From positions 1 to 64,000 of the forward strand of contig JAJEEK010000111.1 of assembly GCA_022821065.1 (NCBI GenBank): a DNA stretch of 64,000 nucleotides, written 5' to 3'. Made by a program: the position numbers and the translations under genes. Below, one piece after another: positions 27,237 to 35,817 of this stretch (position 1 is the first letter of the stretch; each line of letters starts with the position of its first letter). This DNA comes from Candidatus Poribacteria bacterium. Lineage in GTDB: Bacteria; Poribacteria; WGA-4E; WGA-3G. The notes beneath the pieces are model-generated. The model was not told where the DNA came from. It did no database searches and saw only the letters and a list, made by a program, of their open reading frames with translations.

Positions 27237-28844
27237 CTACTCCTCCTCAATAACAATCCGCTGATTCACCGCTACATCCGTCAGCGTCTGCACAATCCCG
27301 CTCGGCCACTGGATGACAAGCTCATCTACTTGTGTATGATGTGCAAGCCCGAATTCGACATCGAGACTGCTCTGTGAGAGGTAGCTATCACCCGCTGTTA
27401 CCTGCTGCACCTGATGAAGATCACCTGCGCGCACTTTAACGACCGCACCGACACCGTCCCGATTGCTCACCGTCCCGACTGTACGGATCTGAAGCCAATG
27501 CTGCTGATTACCGCCATCGTTTCGGAGCAAACTCGGTTTCGCACCGCTGTTAACAACGAGTATATCCAGATCGCCATCGGCATCGTAATCCGCGACGGCG
27601 ACCCCTCTACCGACACCATAAGCGTCCGACTCGCGGAGACCAACAGCCTCGGAAACATCTGTGAAAGTGCCGTCCCCGTTGTTCTCCAGAAAGACATCTG
27701 CCTGTCCGTGTGCTTCCCATGATGCCGGATCGATATGTCCTGCGGAGAAGAAAATGTCCAGATCACCATCGTTATCCGCATCAAAAAACACTGTTCCCCA
27801 GCACGTTTTACCCAACCCGGATGCGAAGACCCCACTCTGCGCCGATACATCCCTAAAAGTGCCATCCGCGTTGTTGCTATAGAGGACGTTGTTTTCGTCC
27901 AACCAGTTCGTTATGAATAGATCGAAGTCACCGTCGTTATCATAGTCTCCCCAAGCAACCCCCATACCGCTTCGGATGTCGCCAGTCCGGCTCCTTGCAT
28001 CCGGACGGTTCGTATTCGTGAAAGTTAACTCGCCGTCGTTCCGATAGAGGATATTCTGGTCGGTATCATTAGCGAGATAGAGGTCAAGATCACCGTCAGC
28101 GTCGTAATCCGCCGTACCGACACCGAGCGTCAAATGGAACCCGCCGTTCACCTTGGCAGCATTCGTGATGTTGATGAATCCGCCGTCTCCTTTGTTTAGA
28201 TAGAGAATGTTCGCCTGTCCGAAGAAATCGTAAGGAAAAAAGACTTCATCGCCTTGCGGAACTTTGCTGTATTCGATATAGTTACCGATGTAGAGGTCGA
28301 GATAGCCGTCCGCATCGTAATCACCCCATGCGATGCCAGCACCGAAACCGTCGTCACCGATCCCGCCTGCCCCAGACGAGAAGCGTTTGAAGATCCCGTT
28401 CCCGTTATTCCGATAGAAGACATTTGCCTTATAGTTCGTGACATAGAGGTCAGCATCGCTGTCGTTATCGTAATCCGCGAAGGCACAACCCATTCCCCAA
28501 CCGGTATCGCCGACAGCCGCAGCATCCGTTACATCGCTGAAAGTGCCGTCGCCGTTGTTCCGATAAAGCGCGTTCTTCGGTAACACAGCATCTGGTGCCG
28601 GGCGCACTAAAGCACTGTTGACGATATAGAGGTCCAACCTACCGTCGTTATCGTAGTCTCGCCACGCTACACCAGAACCGACAAGTGCCGGCACGACACG
28701 GTGATCAATCCCACCAACGTGCGTAAAGTCGATACCTGATTGTTCAGTGACATCCACAAACCGAATATCGGCTGCGGAGCTGCTTGTGCCTGATATAAGT
28801 GTAAAAATAAAAACCGAAATCACATTCCCCAATCTATTCTGCAT
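27237..28844 (-). CDS. Secreted CRTAC1/ASPIC-UnbV beta-propeller protein
   Basis: The protein has 535 residues with a signal peptide (1-24). Seven or more FG-GAP/VCBS units follow, each with a calcium loop of type D-x-D-x-D-G-x-x-D (for example WRDYDNDGRLDLYIVN and ADYDNDSDADLYVTN). The C-terminal ~85 residues are the ASPIC/UnbV domain (NRDGVGAVVKVRAGDLHQVQ, ending VDELVIQWPSG). Such proteins are exported, calcium-stabilised and often adhesive; the function is not known. The start has GGAGAGG upstream. It is a single-gene unit. Confidence 0.88.
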   Translation of the reverse strand: MQNRLGNVISVFIFTLISGTSSSAADIRFVDVTEQSGIDFTHVGGIDHRVVPALVGSGVAWRDYDNDGRLDLYIVNSALVRPAPDAVLPKNALYRNNGDGTFSDVTDAAAVGDTGWGMGCAFADYDNDSDADLYVTNYKANVFYRNNGNGIFKRFSSGAGGIGDDGFGAGIAWGDYDADGYLDLYIGNYIEYSKVPQGDEVFFPYDFFGQANILYLNKGDGGFINITNAAKVNGGFHLTLGVGTADYDADGDLDLYLANDTDQNILYRNDGELTFTNTNRPDARSRTGDIRSGMGVAWGDYDNDGDFDLFITNWLDENNVLYSNNADGTFRDVSAQSGVFASGLGKTCWGTVFFDADNDGDLDIFFSAGHIDPASWEAHGQADVFLENNGDGTFTDVSEAVGLRESDAYGVGRGVAVADYDADGDLDILVVNSGAKPSLLRNDGGNQQHWLQIRTVGTVSNRDGVGAVVKVRAGDLHQVQQVTAGDSYLSQSSLDVEFGLAHHTQVDELVIQWPSGIVQTLTDVAVNQRIVIEEE

Positions 28845-28979
28845 TTAGCTGCCTCTCCGTGTATCCTCATCTGCTATTGACACCTATGGTTGCGGTTAGG
28901 GAACCGCCCCGGATTTCACCTATTATACACGAAACTCACTATTAGGTGAATCTTAATTATGAGTTGCCACAGAAATAGG

Positions 28980-29045
28980 CATCAGTCGCAGCCAACGGCT
29001 GTCGGCTAATCGCTGAATGCTGATGGCTGACAGCCGAAAGCCATA
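28980..29045. repeat. in-phase GGCTGAC heptad array
   Basis: From about 28996 seven consecutive 7-mers carry GCT or GCC at the same position: CGGCTGT, CGGCTAA, TCGCTGA, ATGCTGA, TGGCTGA, CAGCCGA, AAGCCAT. The clearest example of heptad phasing in the window. The rest of the gap 28845-29137 shows a GGTTAGGGAACC dyad near 28895 and no gene. Confidence 0.75.
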
Positions 29046-29137
29046 TTCCACTTTTAGTTGCAATTGACCTAAAAATGTGTTAAAATAAATAAAGGGTAAT
29101 GTGGTAAAAGCCAATCTTTGAGTGAGAGGGCCTGCAA

Positions 29138-29650
29138 GTGGAAATGTCTGTCTTAGTACTCAACGCAAGTTACGAAGCGATAAACGTTTGCAACCTCCGG
29201 CGTGCCATGAAAATGGTCTTCAAAGGCACCGCACAGACGGAAGAAGTCTCAGATGTCGAAATTAATTCACCAAGTGCTGCCGTGAAAGTACCGCACGTCA
29301 TCCGTTTGGTGAGATATGTTCACGTCCCACGGAGCGTCGTCAAGTTCTCACGTCGGAACGTTCTGGTCCGTGACCAGTACACGTGCCAGTACTGCCGCAA
29401 AGAGTTTCCGACTGTGCAATTGACACTCGACCATGTTGTACCTATCTCCCGCGGCGGCGAAACGACTTGGGAAAACGTCGTAACGGCGTGCAAAAAATGT
29501 AATAACAAAAAGGGGAGCAAAATGCTTCCTGAGACGCATCTGAAACTCGCGCGCCAACCCAAAACGCCGTCAATCTTAACGTATTTGCAACTCAACCGCC
29601 ATTTTCGCGGATGCCACCCGTCCTGGAGGAAATACTTATATATCAACTAA
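29138..29650 (+). CDS. HNH endonuclease
   Basis: The protein has 170 residues. Residues ~75-130 form an HNH module: CQYCRKEF and CKKCNN are the two zinc-binding CxxC pairs, and LTLDHVVPISRGGETTWENVV holds the catalytic His (LDHVVP) and the Asn. The N-terminal SVLVLNASYEAINVCNLRRAM is typical of stand-alone bacterial HNH proteins of unknown role. GTG at 29138 is chosen because GAGAGGG lies seven bases upstream; ATG 29144 is the alternative. rnpA begins four bases after its stop. Confidence 0.85.
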   Translation: MEMSVLVLNASYEAINVCNLRRAMKMVFKGTAQTEEVSDVEINSPSAAVKVPHVIRLVRYVHVPRSVVKFSRRNVLVRDQYTCQYCRKEFPTVQLTLDHVVPISRGGETTWENVVTACKKCNNKKGSKMLPETHLKLARQPKTPSILTYLQLNRHFRGCHPSWRKYLYIN

Positions 29651-29653
29651 GCC

Positions 29654-29998
29654 ATGCAAGATCCCGAAAAACTGAAAAAGCGCTGGGAGTTCCAACGCAC
29701 CTATCAGAACGGGCGTAAGTATTGGAACCCCAACTTTGTGATATACGTGCTAAATACCGACTTTAAGGGCCTCAGATTGGGAATAACCGTCAGCAAAAAG
29801 ACCGGAAAAAGTGTCCAGAGGAATCGAGTCAAAAGACTCATCCGTGAATCGTTTCGGCAATTACGTCCAAAAATAAAAATAGGATACGATGTCGTCGTCG
29901 TCGGTAGGACACCCGCATCTCGGCTCACGTGTCAGGAAGCGCGGAACACATTGGCACACCTGTTCCAGAAAGCCGGTATCTTAAACGCAAAGGATTGA
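29654..29998 (+). CDS. rnpA: Ribonuclease P protein component
   Basis: The 114-residue basic cofactor of the RNase P ribozyme, for 5' maturation of tRNA. LKKRWEFQRTYQNGRKY is the N-terminal motif and GKSVQRNRVKRLIRESFR is the RNR motif in the conserved helix; the ending VVVVGR is also typical. It opens the rnpA-yidD-yidC-jag-mnmE block. rpmH (L34) and dnaA, normally just upstream, are not present; an HNH gene stands there instead. No ribosome-binding site is near; coupling to the HNH gene is likely. Confidence 0.92.
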   Translation: MQDPEKLKKRWEFQRTYQNGRKYWNPNFVIYVLNTDFKGLRLGITVSKKTGKSVQRNRVKRLIRESFRQLRPKIKIGYDVVVVGRTPASRLTCQEARNTLAHLFQKAGILNAKD

Positions 29999-30187
29999 TA
30001 AATCAAACGCGCACACGAAAATAAAAACGCTGTTAGTTTTTACACGCTTTCACACGGTTTTGGGGAACCAAACCCAGTAGGAGTCGTCTCGAACCGCTCC
30101 AGTACTTTAGTGCAAACCTCGCATATCCCAAAACCGCTTTTTATTTACATCTACGGATAATAGCGGATATCGACAGAGGACAGAGTC

Positions 30188-30472
30188 GTGCTACATTCTA
30201 AGCAGCATCACGCAGACATAAAACAGCAGGAAAATCAGCCAGCAGACGATCCGCCACGCACAACAACGATGTTACTCACGTATCCGATCCGCATTTATAA
30301 ACGCTTTATCTCACCGTTGTTTCCTCCCTCGTGCCGTTTCTACCCGTCATGTTCGCAATACGCAATTGAGGCTTTAGAACGGTACGGGATGGTTAAAGGA
30401 TGCTGGCTAACAATTAAACGACTCGCAAAATGCCACCCTTATCATCCAGGGGGTTTCGATCCGCTCAAATAG
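30188..30472 (+). CDS. yidD: Membrane protein insertion efficiency factor YidD
   Basis: The protein has 94 residues. The core [31 protein letters not shown] with its cysteines and the ending [11 protein letters not shown] are diagnostic of YidD, which assists YidC-dependent membrane insertion. A 27-residue hydrophilic N-terminal extension precedes the core when GTG 30188 is used; ATG 30269 gives the usual length but has no ribosome-binding site. The 190-base gap before it holds a degenerate GTAGGAG repeat near 30071. Confidence 0.9.
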   Translation: MLHSKQHHADIKQQENQPADDPPRTTTMLLTYPIRIYKRFISPLFPPSCRFYPSCSQYAIEALERYGMVKGCWLTIKRLAKCHPYHPGGFDPLK

Positions 30473-30512
30473 CGGACATCAAAAACATAAGAAATGAGGA
30501 GCACCTATTTCA

Positions 30513-32369
30513 ATGGGCGCACGCTACATTCTCGCATTGGTTCTAATGATTGTTGTAATGGTCGCATGGAGCCTAATCTACGGCAACCGATTCGCACCAG
30601 AACCCGATGAATCTGCAACGACCGAACAGACACCCGCAACATCAGACACAGACGAAGCAACGATCGAACCGACAACACAAGCAACATCCGATGGAGCCAC
30701 TGCACCCATCAGTCCCGATCTCTTTAAACAGGTTGAGGAGAGTCCAGATGATTCGATGGTCAACGTCCAAACCGATAACTATAGTATCGTCTTTAACGAA
30801 AAACTCGGAATCGCGAAGCAGTGGCGACTCAAACGTTTTCCAGATCGATCGGATCCAACAGGGACACATTTGAACCTGATTCCGGAGAACGCACTCAGCT
30901 GCCTCGCACTGAAGTTCGGAAGCGCGCAACTCGCACTTGATGCACTCCGCGCAACTTGGAAAGCGGATAAATCCGAAATCAACATCACAGGTGGACAGAA
31001 CACGGAGACACTCACTTTTACCACAACGATTGGTGACAAACTATGGGTCGCAAAGCAGTTCGTCTTCCACCCGAACACCTATTTCGTTGATATGACCGTC
31101 ACTTTCCAGAACGTCTCCGACGAACCGATCCTTATGGGCAGCAACGAACCCGCTAACGGTTATGAACTTCAGTGGGGACGCGGTATCAACGCCGACCTCC
31201 TCCCTTATGAAAAAAGGAGCGGTAAACGGGGACGACACGGCAAGGAAGGCGCGAAAGTCTATATCCACGACAGCAAACCGCAACGCGAAATCAAACCCGA
31301 GAGAGCTTTAGAGACTGTCCTCTGGGCAGGGATGGATAGCCAGTACTTCAGCGCACTGATGATTCCTGACGAGCAGATCGCAGCAACATATCGGCTAACA
31401 GAGACGCCACAAGCAAACACAGCATCCGATATCACCGTCATTGCACCGACAGAAACTGCATCACTCGTCGTACCCGGTTTTTATTTGCAACCGCAACAGA
31501 AAGATACGGATGTCTTTCGGCTCTATGTCGGTCCGAAGGACGATACCATCCTAAAAACGATAAAAGCGCCCAATACACAAGAAACGGCAGAAAACACTAT
31601 AAACCTGTCCAAAATTATCGACTTCGGGTTCTTCTCACCCATCGCATGGGGAATGCTCTGGGTGTTCAAAGGCGTTCACAATATCTTCGGGAACTACGGC
31701 ATCTCGATTATCTTATTGACGGCGCTCGTGAAAATCTTCTCTTACCCCTTCACGCATAAGGCGCATAAGTCGATGAAGAAGATGCAAAAACTCCAGCCGC
31801 AGCTCCTCGAATTGAAGGAGAAGTATAGGGACGATCCGCAGAAACTCAACCGCGCAACGATGCGCGTCTATAAAGAGAACGGTGTTAATCCACTTGGCGG
31901 TTGCATTCCGTGGCTACCGCAAATCCCGATCTTCTGGGCACTCTTTGCACTTTTGGGAAGCGCGGTCGAGCTACGCGGCGCACCTTTCCTGCTTTGGATT
32001 GATGACCTCTCAGCACCCGATACGCTCATCGAACTGCCTTTCACAATTCCGTTAATTATCACACAGATAGACGCGATACGCCTACTGCCGATTATCAACG
32101 GTTTGACAACTTGGCTCCAACAAAAATTCGTCGGAAATATGGCACCAGCGACCGACAACATGCAAGTAAAATTGATGCAATTCATGCCCCTCATCTTCAT
32201 CTTTATCTTCTATAACTGGGCGTCCGGGTTTGTACTGTATTGGTTATGCAACAACGTATTCACCGTCGCGCAACAGTATCTACAAAACCGATACGCAAAC
32301 GATGAAGACGAGATTGTAGTGGTCGATGGAAAAAAACGGAATAACGCCAAACAAAAACGGAATTCATAA
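30513..32369 (+). CDS. yidC: Membrane protein insertase YidC
   Basis: The protein has 618 residues and inserts inner-membrane proteins. An N-terminal helix (residues 3-24) is followed by an acidic Thr/Gln-rich linker and a periplasmic beta-domain (residues ~80-360), as in Gram-negative YidC. The conserved insertase core (residues ~365-590) has WGMLWVFKGVHNIFGNYGISII, KMQKLQPQLLELKEKY and the last helices, with the hydrophilic-groove arginine expected near the first core helix. GAGGAG precedes the start. Part of the conserved rnpA to mnmE unit. Confidence 0.95.
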   Translation: MGARYILALVLMIVVMVAWSLIYGNRFAPEPDESATTEQTPATSDTDEATIEPTTQATSDGATAPISPDLFKQVEESPDDSMVNVQTDNYSIVFNEKLGIAKQWRLKRFPDRSDPTGTHLNLIPENALSCLALKFGSAQLALDALRATWKADKSEINITGGQNTETLTFTTTIGDKLWVAKQFVFHPNTYFVDMTVTFQNVSDEPILMGSNEPANGYELQWGRGINADLLPYEKRSGKRGRHGKEGAKVYIHDSKPQREIKPERALETVLWAGMDSQYFSALMIPDEQIAATYRLTETPQANTASDITVIAPTETASLVVPGFYLQPQQKDTDVFRLYVGPKDDTILKTIKAPNTQETAENTINLSKIIDFGFFSPIAWGMLWVFKGVHNIFGNYGISIILLTALVKIFSYPFTHKAHKSMKKMQKLQPQLLELKEKYRDDPQKLNRATMRVYKENGVNPLGGCIPWLPQIPIFWALFALLGSAVELRGAPFLLWIDDLSAPDTLIELPFTIPLIITQIDAIRLLPIINGLTTWLQQKFVGNMAPATDNMQVKLMQFMPLIFIFIFYNWASGFVLYWLCNNVFTVAQQYLQNRYANDEDEIVVVDGKKRNNAKQKRNS

Positions 32370-32456
32370 TCTAATTGACAGCGCAAAGCCTCCACGCAGC
32401 CTTGCGCCGCACCCAGCGACTTCGCTGCCCGAAACGTTTAAAGGAGGATACCATCT

Positions 32457-33080
32457 GTGCAACACTATATTGAAACTGAAGGCGACACAGTGGAGGAAGC
32501 AATCGAAAACGCACTCAGCGAACTTGAGGCAACACGTGAGCAGGTTACAATCGATATCATCAGTGAGCCAACAAAAGGGATATTGAACTTCGGCGCGAAA
32601 CCAGCGAAAATCCGAGCAACGCTCAAACAAGATGTCTCCGCCGCACCTGAGACAATCCTAAAGGAAATTCTCTCCCGCATGGGGGTTGACGCAAAAGTTA
32701 AAATGGACTACGTTGACGGAAGCACGCACCTGAATATCCTTACCGACAGCCCCGCTTTGCTTATTGGGAAACATGGACAGACCCTTGACGCTATTGAACG
32801 TATTCTTAATTGTATCGTCAATAAAGTTTCGCTCGCGAAAAAACGGGTTTTTGTTGATACCGAAGGCTACCGAGAACGGCGAGAGGAACGGCTCATTGAA
32901 ATGGCGAATCAAGTCGCAGATAAGGTCAGATACACCGGCAGGGATGTTGTACTCGCCCCCATGTCCGCCCGCGACCGACGCATCATCCATGTTACGCTGA
33001 AAGCGGATGAGATCGTCTCTACTTACAGCCAAGGTGAAGGTGATATGCGCCGCGTCGTCATTACAACGCAACGACTGTAG
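32457..33080 (+). CDS. jag: Jag/KhpB RNA-binding protein
   Basis: The protein has 207 residues. Residues 1-50 are the Jag_N domain (TVEEAIENALSEL, GILNFGAKPAKI), residues ~70-145 a KH domain with PALLIGKHGQTLDAI (GxxG loop), and residues ~145-207 an R3H domain with the R-x3-H pair in DRRIIH. It binds RNA and, with KhpA in other bacteria, affects cell wall synthesis and division. Start is GTG 32457 with AAAGGAGG upstream. mnmE begins nine bases after its stop. Confidence 0.92.
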   Translation: MQHYIETEGDTVEEAIENALSELEATREQVTIDIISEPTKGILNFGAKPAKIRATLKQDVSAAPETILKEILSRMGVDAKVKMDYVDGSTHLNILTDSPALLIGKHGQTLDAIERILNCIVNKVSLAKKRVFVDTEGYRERREERLIEMANQVADKVRYTGRDVVLAPMSARDRRIIHVTLKADEIVSTYSQGEGDMRRVVITTQRL

Positions 33081-33088
33081 TTAATAAA

Positions 33089-34477
33089 ATGAAATTCCAC
33101 GACACGATCGCAGCGATCGCAACCGCACGCGGTGAAGCCGGTATCGGCATTGTCCGAGTCAGCGGATCCCTCGCAATACCAATCGCTGCTGAATTGTTCC
33201 AATCGCCGCGCAAAGTATCACCGACAGAACTGCCAACGCATACCCTTACGTACGGACACGTCGTTGATACATCGGCATCCGAGGCAGTTATTGACGAAGT
33301 ACTGCTCGGTGTCATGCGCGCGCCGAAAACCTACACCGGTGAGGACATTGTCGAGTTCAACTGCCACGGCGGAATTGTACCGCTCACGGCTGTTTTAGAC
33401 CTTGTGGTGAAAAGTGGCGCACGGATAGCGGAACCCGGCGAATTTACAAAACGCGCCTTTCTAAACGGAAGACTTGACCTCGCGCAAGCCGAAGCCGTAG
33501 CGGAACTCATCGCATCGAAAACCGATCTGAGCCGAAAAATCGCTATTCAGGCACTCGCCGGAAAACTCTCGGATACCGTCAACAATCTCAATGATCGGCT
33601 CGCAGCGCTCCTCGCAGAAGTTGAGGCATCTATCGACTTTCCAGAAGAAGACCTTGATTTCATGAAGGTAGAAACACAACGTGAAACCGCACGCTCAGTT
33701 CAGAACGACTTAACGACACTCCTCGAAACTGCTGCCGATGGTCGGCTTATCACGGAAGGCGTTAACGTCGCTATACTCGGTAAACCGAACGTCGGAAAAT
33801 CGAGCCTGTTGAACGCACTCGTCGGAACGACACGCGCAATCGTCACGGACATCCCGGGGACAACGCGCGATACAATCGAAGAGGAAATTAATATCGGTGG
33901 GATCCCCCTGAAACTCATTGATACCGCCGGAATCCGATCCACAGATGATGTCGTAGAGCAACAAGGGGTCGAGCGCAGCAAAGCCGTGCTTGATAGAGCA
34001 GAGCTACTACTGCTAATGTTCGACGCATCGCTACCGCTCAACGATGCCGATCACGAACTTTTACAGGTAGCGCAATCGTCGAAGGCGATTCTTATTCTAA
34101 ATAAAGTTGACCTACCGGTTGTGACATCGTCAACAGTACTCCTCACACACTGTCCGAAAAAACGAATCGTCGAGACGGTCATCCCCGACAGCAAAGGACT
34201 CGACAAGTTGAAAGCGGATGTCTGTGAGGTACTACTCGGTGGAGAATTCGTCATCGGTGAATCGCCGATTGTGACAAACGCACGCCACCAAGAGGCACTC
34301 CGACGCGCGAACGAAGCACTTGATTATGTCATAGAGAGCCTCGAAAACGGTATGCCACCGGAACTCGTCGCTGTTGATTTGCGTATTAGCCTTGATGGAC
34401 TCGGAGATATTGTCGGTAAAACGACAACTGAAGATATTCTTGATAGAATCTTCGCTCAATTTTGCGTCGGAAAATAA
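33089..34477 (+). CDS. mnmE: tRNA uridine-5-carboxymethylaminomethyl modification GTPase MnmE
   Basis: The 462-residue partner of MnmG modifies wobble U34 of tRNAs. The N-terminal tetrahydrofolate-binding domain begins DTIAAIATARGEAGIGIVRVSG. The G domain has GKPNVGKSSLLNAL (G1), TTRDTIEE (G2), DTAG (G3) and NKVD (G4). The C-terminus ends in CVGK, carrying the conserved cysteine of the C-[IV]-G-K motif. Last member of the rnpA block; mnmG is not next to it. Confidence 0.95.
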   Translation: MKFHDTIAAIATARGEAGIGIVRVSGSLAIPIAAELFQSPRKVSPTELPTHTLTYGHVVDTSASEAVIDEVLLGVMRAPKTYTGEDIVEFNCHGGIVPLTAVLDLVVKSGARIAEPGEFTKRAFLNGRLDLAQAEAVAELIASKTDLSRKIAIQALAGKLSDTVNNLNDRLAALLAEVEASIDFPEEDLDFMKVETQRETARSVQNDLTTLLETAADGRLITEGVNVAILGKPNVGKSSLLNALVGTTRAIVTDIPGTTRDTIEEEINIGGIPLKLIDTAGIRSTDDVVEQQGVERSKAVLDRAELLLLMFDASLPLNDADHELLQVAQSSKAILILNKVDLPVVTSSTVLLTHCPKKRIVETVIPDSKGLDKLKADVCEVLLGGEFVIGESPIVTNARHQEALRRANEALDYVIESLENGMPPELVAVDLRISLDGLGDIVGKTTTEDILDRIFAQFCVGK

Positions 34478-34580
34478 CGTTCGTTGGAAAAAACAAGAAA
34501 AAAGGAACTTTTATCGTGGCGCGGTGTGTCTATTTCTACTTGCAAGTGGAAGGCACTGCATCACAAAGGAGTTATGATTT

Positions 34581-34778
34581 ATGTTAGGAGCAAAACAACA
34601 GTGGTGCCCCCGTTGCCAGCGGCACGTCCAGACCGAGCAAAAACAGTCCAGTATCGGTAGACAGAAAGAACTCGTCAGAATTACTGTTACCTGCTTCAAA
34701 TGTCGGACAACACTATCAAGCAAAACAACCAGCGCAGCCGCACTCGAACAAAACGAAGACGCTACAACAGAAAAATAA
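34581..34778 (+). CDS. Small zinc-ribbon-like protein
   Basis: The protein has 65 residues. Two CxxC pairs, CPRC at residues 9-12 and CFKC near residue 38, would bind one zinc ion, making a small ribbon. The C-terminal third is polar and Thr/Ala/Glu-rich. AAGGAG lies 11 bases before the ATG. It sits between mnmE and the selenocysteine-type thioredoxin gene in the same direction. No function can be assigned. Confidence 0.6.
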   Translation: MLGAKQQWCPRCQRHVQTEQKQSSIGRQKELVRITVTCFKCRTTLSSKTTSAAALEQNEDATTEK

Positions 34779-34845
34779 GGTCCGAAACCTACGCACTGAT
34801 TGCTGACAGCAATTATCTACTCAAAACGAATCTAAGGAGAAAACC

Positions 34846-35754
34846 ATGTTTAATTCTGTTTCTCGCCGCACCTCACTCGGTGTCTTACTGTTGACGGTAG
34901 TCACAGTGTTGGCAACCGCCGCACACGCGGAAATCCAGTGGAGCGACTCAGTTGAAGAAAGTCTATCGAAAGCCGCAGAGACCGGAAAACCGATAATGAT
35001 GGATTTCTATACCGATTGGTGAGGGTTCTGTGATCGGCTGGATGCCGAAACGTTTACAGATGCCCGCATTATTGAGCTCGCTGAGAAGTTTATTCCGGTT
35101 AAAGTGAACCCAGAGATTACAGAACGTCCGATCAATGAGGAGACGCGAAGCCGATACGGGGTCGCAGCTTTTCCAGCAGTGCTGTTTCTCAGTCCTGATG
35201 GCGGTCTCATCCAAAAAGCTTCAGGATTCATGCTACCTGAACAGTTTTCACCGATTATGGAGTCTGCGCTGAAAAAAGAGGAAATCTTCATGGCGCAGCT
35301 CGCTGAACTCGAGAAAATGCCAGAAGATGCCAAACTTAACGCACAAGTCGCAATTACCTATTTTCAACGCATGCAGATTGAAAAGGGACTACCACTCAGT
35401 GAGAAAGCCATTAAACTCGACCCTAAAAATAGTACAGAGTTGATTCCAAACTTGCACAACCAACTTGGACTCGCTTATGCCACAAAGGGGGAAACCGCCG
35501 GAGACGCTAAAGAAATGGCGACGTACTACGAAAGGGCGATCACTCACTTCAAAACTGTGGTAGACAAATACCCTGACAGCGACCTTAATCAACCCGCCCA
35601 GTATTATCTCGGTGTTACGTATGCGCTCAGCTCGGATTATGACAGTGCTATCTCAGTCCTTGAGAAGTTAGTTCATCATACCCGCGACGAGAATATCAAA
35701 CAGAACGCCGAAGCGATGTTAACACGAGTAAAAGGGTTAGCAGGAACCAATTAA
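34846..35754 (+). CDS. Exported thioredoxin-like selenoprotein (UxxC) with TPR tail
   Basis: The protein has 302 residues when TGA at 35020-35022 is read as selenocysteine. A signal peptide covers residues 1-28 (TAAHA). KPIMMDFYTDW leads into U59-G-F-C62, exactly where thioredoxin-like proteins have CxxC, then DRLDAETFTD and the cis-proline region YGVAAFPAVLFLSPDG. The same frame continues without a break through a TPR-type helical tail (residues ~150-302) to TAA at 35754. AAGGAGA precedes the ATG at 34846. Alternatives are a nonsense mutation or sequencing error, but the position, the frame and the hairpin after TGA favour recoding. It would act in the periplasm as a reductase or isomerase. 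Confidence 0.85.
35027..35060 (+). promoter_or_regulatory. bacterial SECIS-like hairpin
   Basis: Directly after the TGA, UCUGU (35027-35031) pairs with ACAGA (35056-35060) and TCGGC (35034-35038) with GCCGA (35044-35048). The apical loop TGGAT has G at its second position, 18 bases after the TGA. This fits the general form of bacterial SECIS elements bound by SelB. Confidence 0.7.
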
Positions 35755-35776
35755 CAATCGCCAACCCCTTCCAGAA

Positions 35777-35812
35777 TTGAATAAGGCGCGGTTCTAACCG
35801 CGCCTTATTCAA
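35777..35812. terminator. perfect 17-bp dyad between convergent genes
   Basis: TTGAATAAGGCGCGGTT and AACCGCGCCTTATTCAA pair without mismatch around a 2-base loop (CT). It lies between the convergent thioredoxin and rsuA genes and can serve both; the A/T-rich outer arms replace a T-run. The inner GCGGTT/AACCGC links it to the hairpins at 10668 and 59325. Confidence 0.7.
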
Positions 35813-35817
35813 ACCAG

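Noticed and set aside
29064-29092. TTGACC/TAAAAT promoter before the HNH gene
   Set aside because: The two boxes are only 11 bases apart; no acceptable spacing was found.
35104-35754. Thioredoxin gene starting at 35104
   Set aside because: It would begin inside the thioredoxin fold without a ribosome-binding site; the frame is open upstream to a signal peptide once the TGA is read through.
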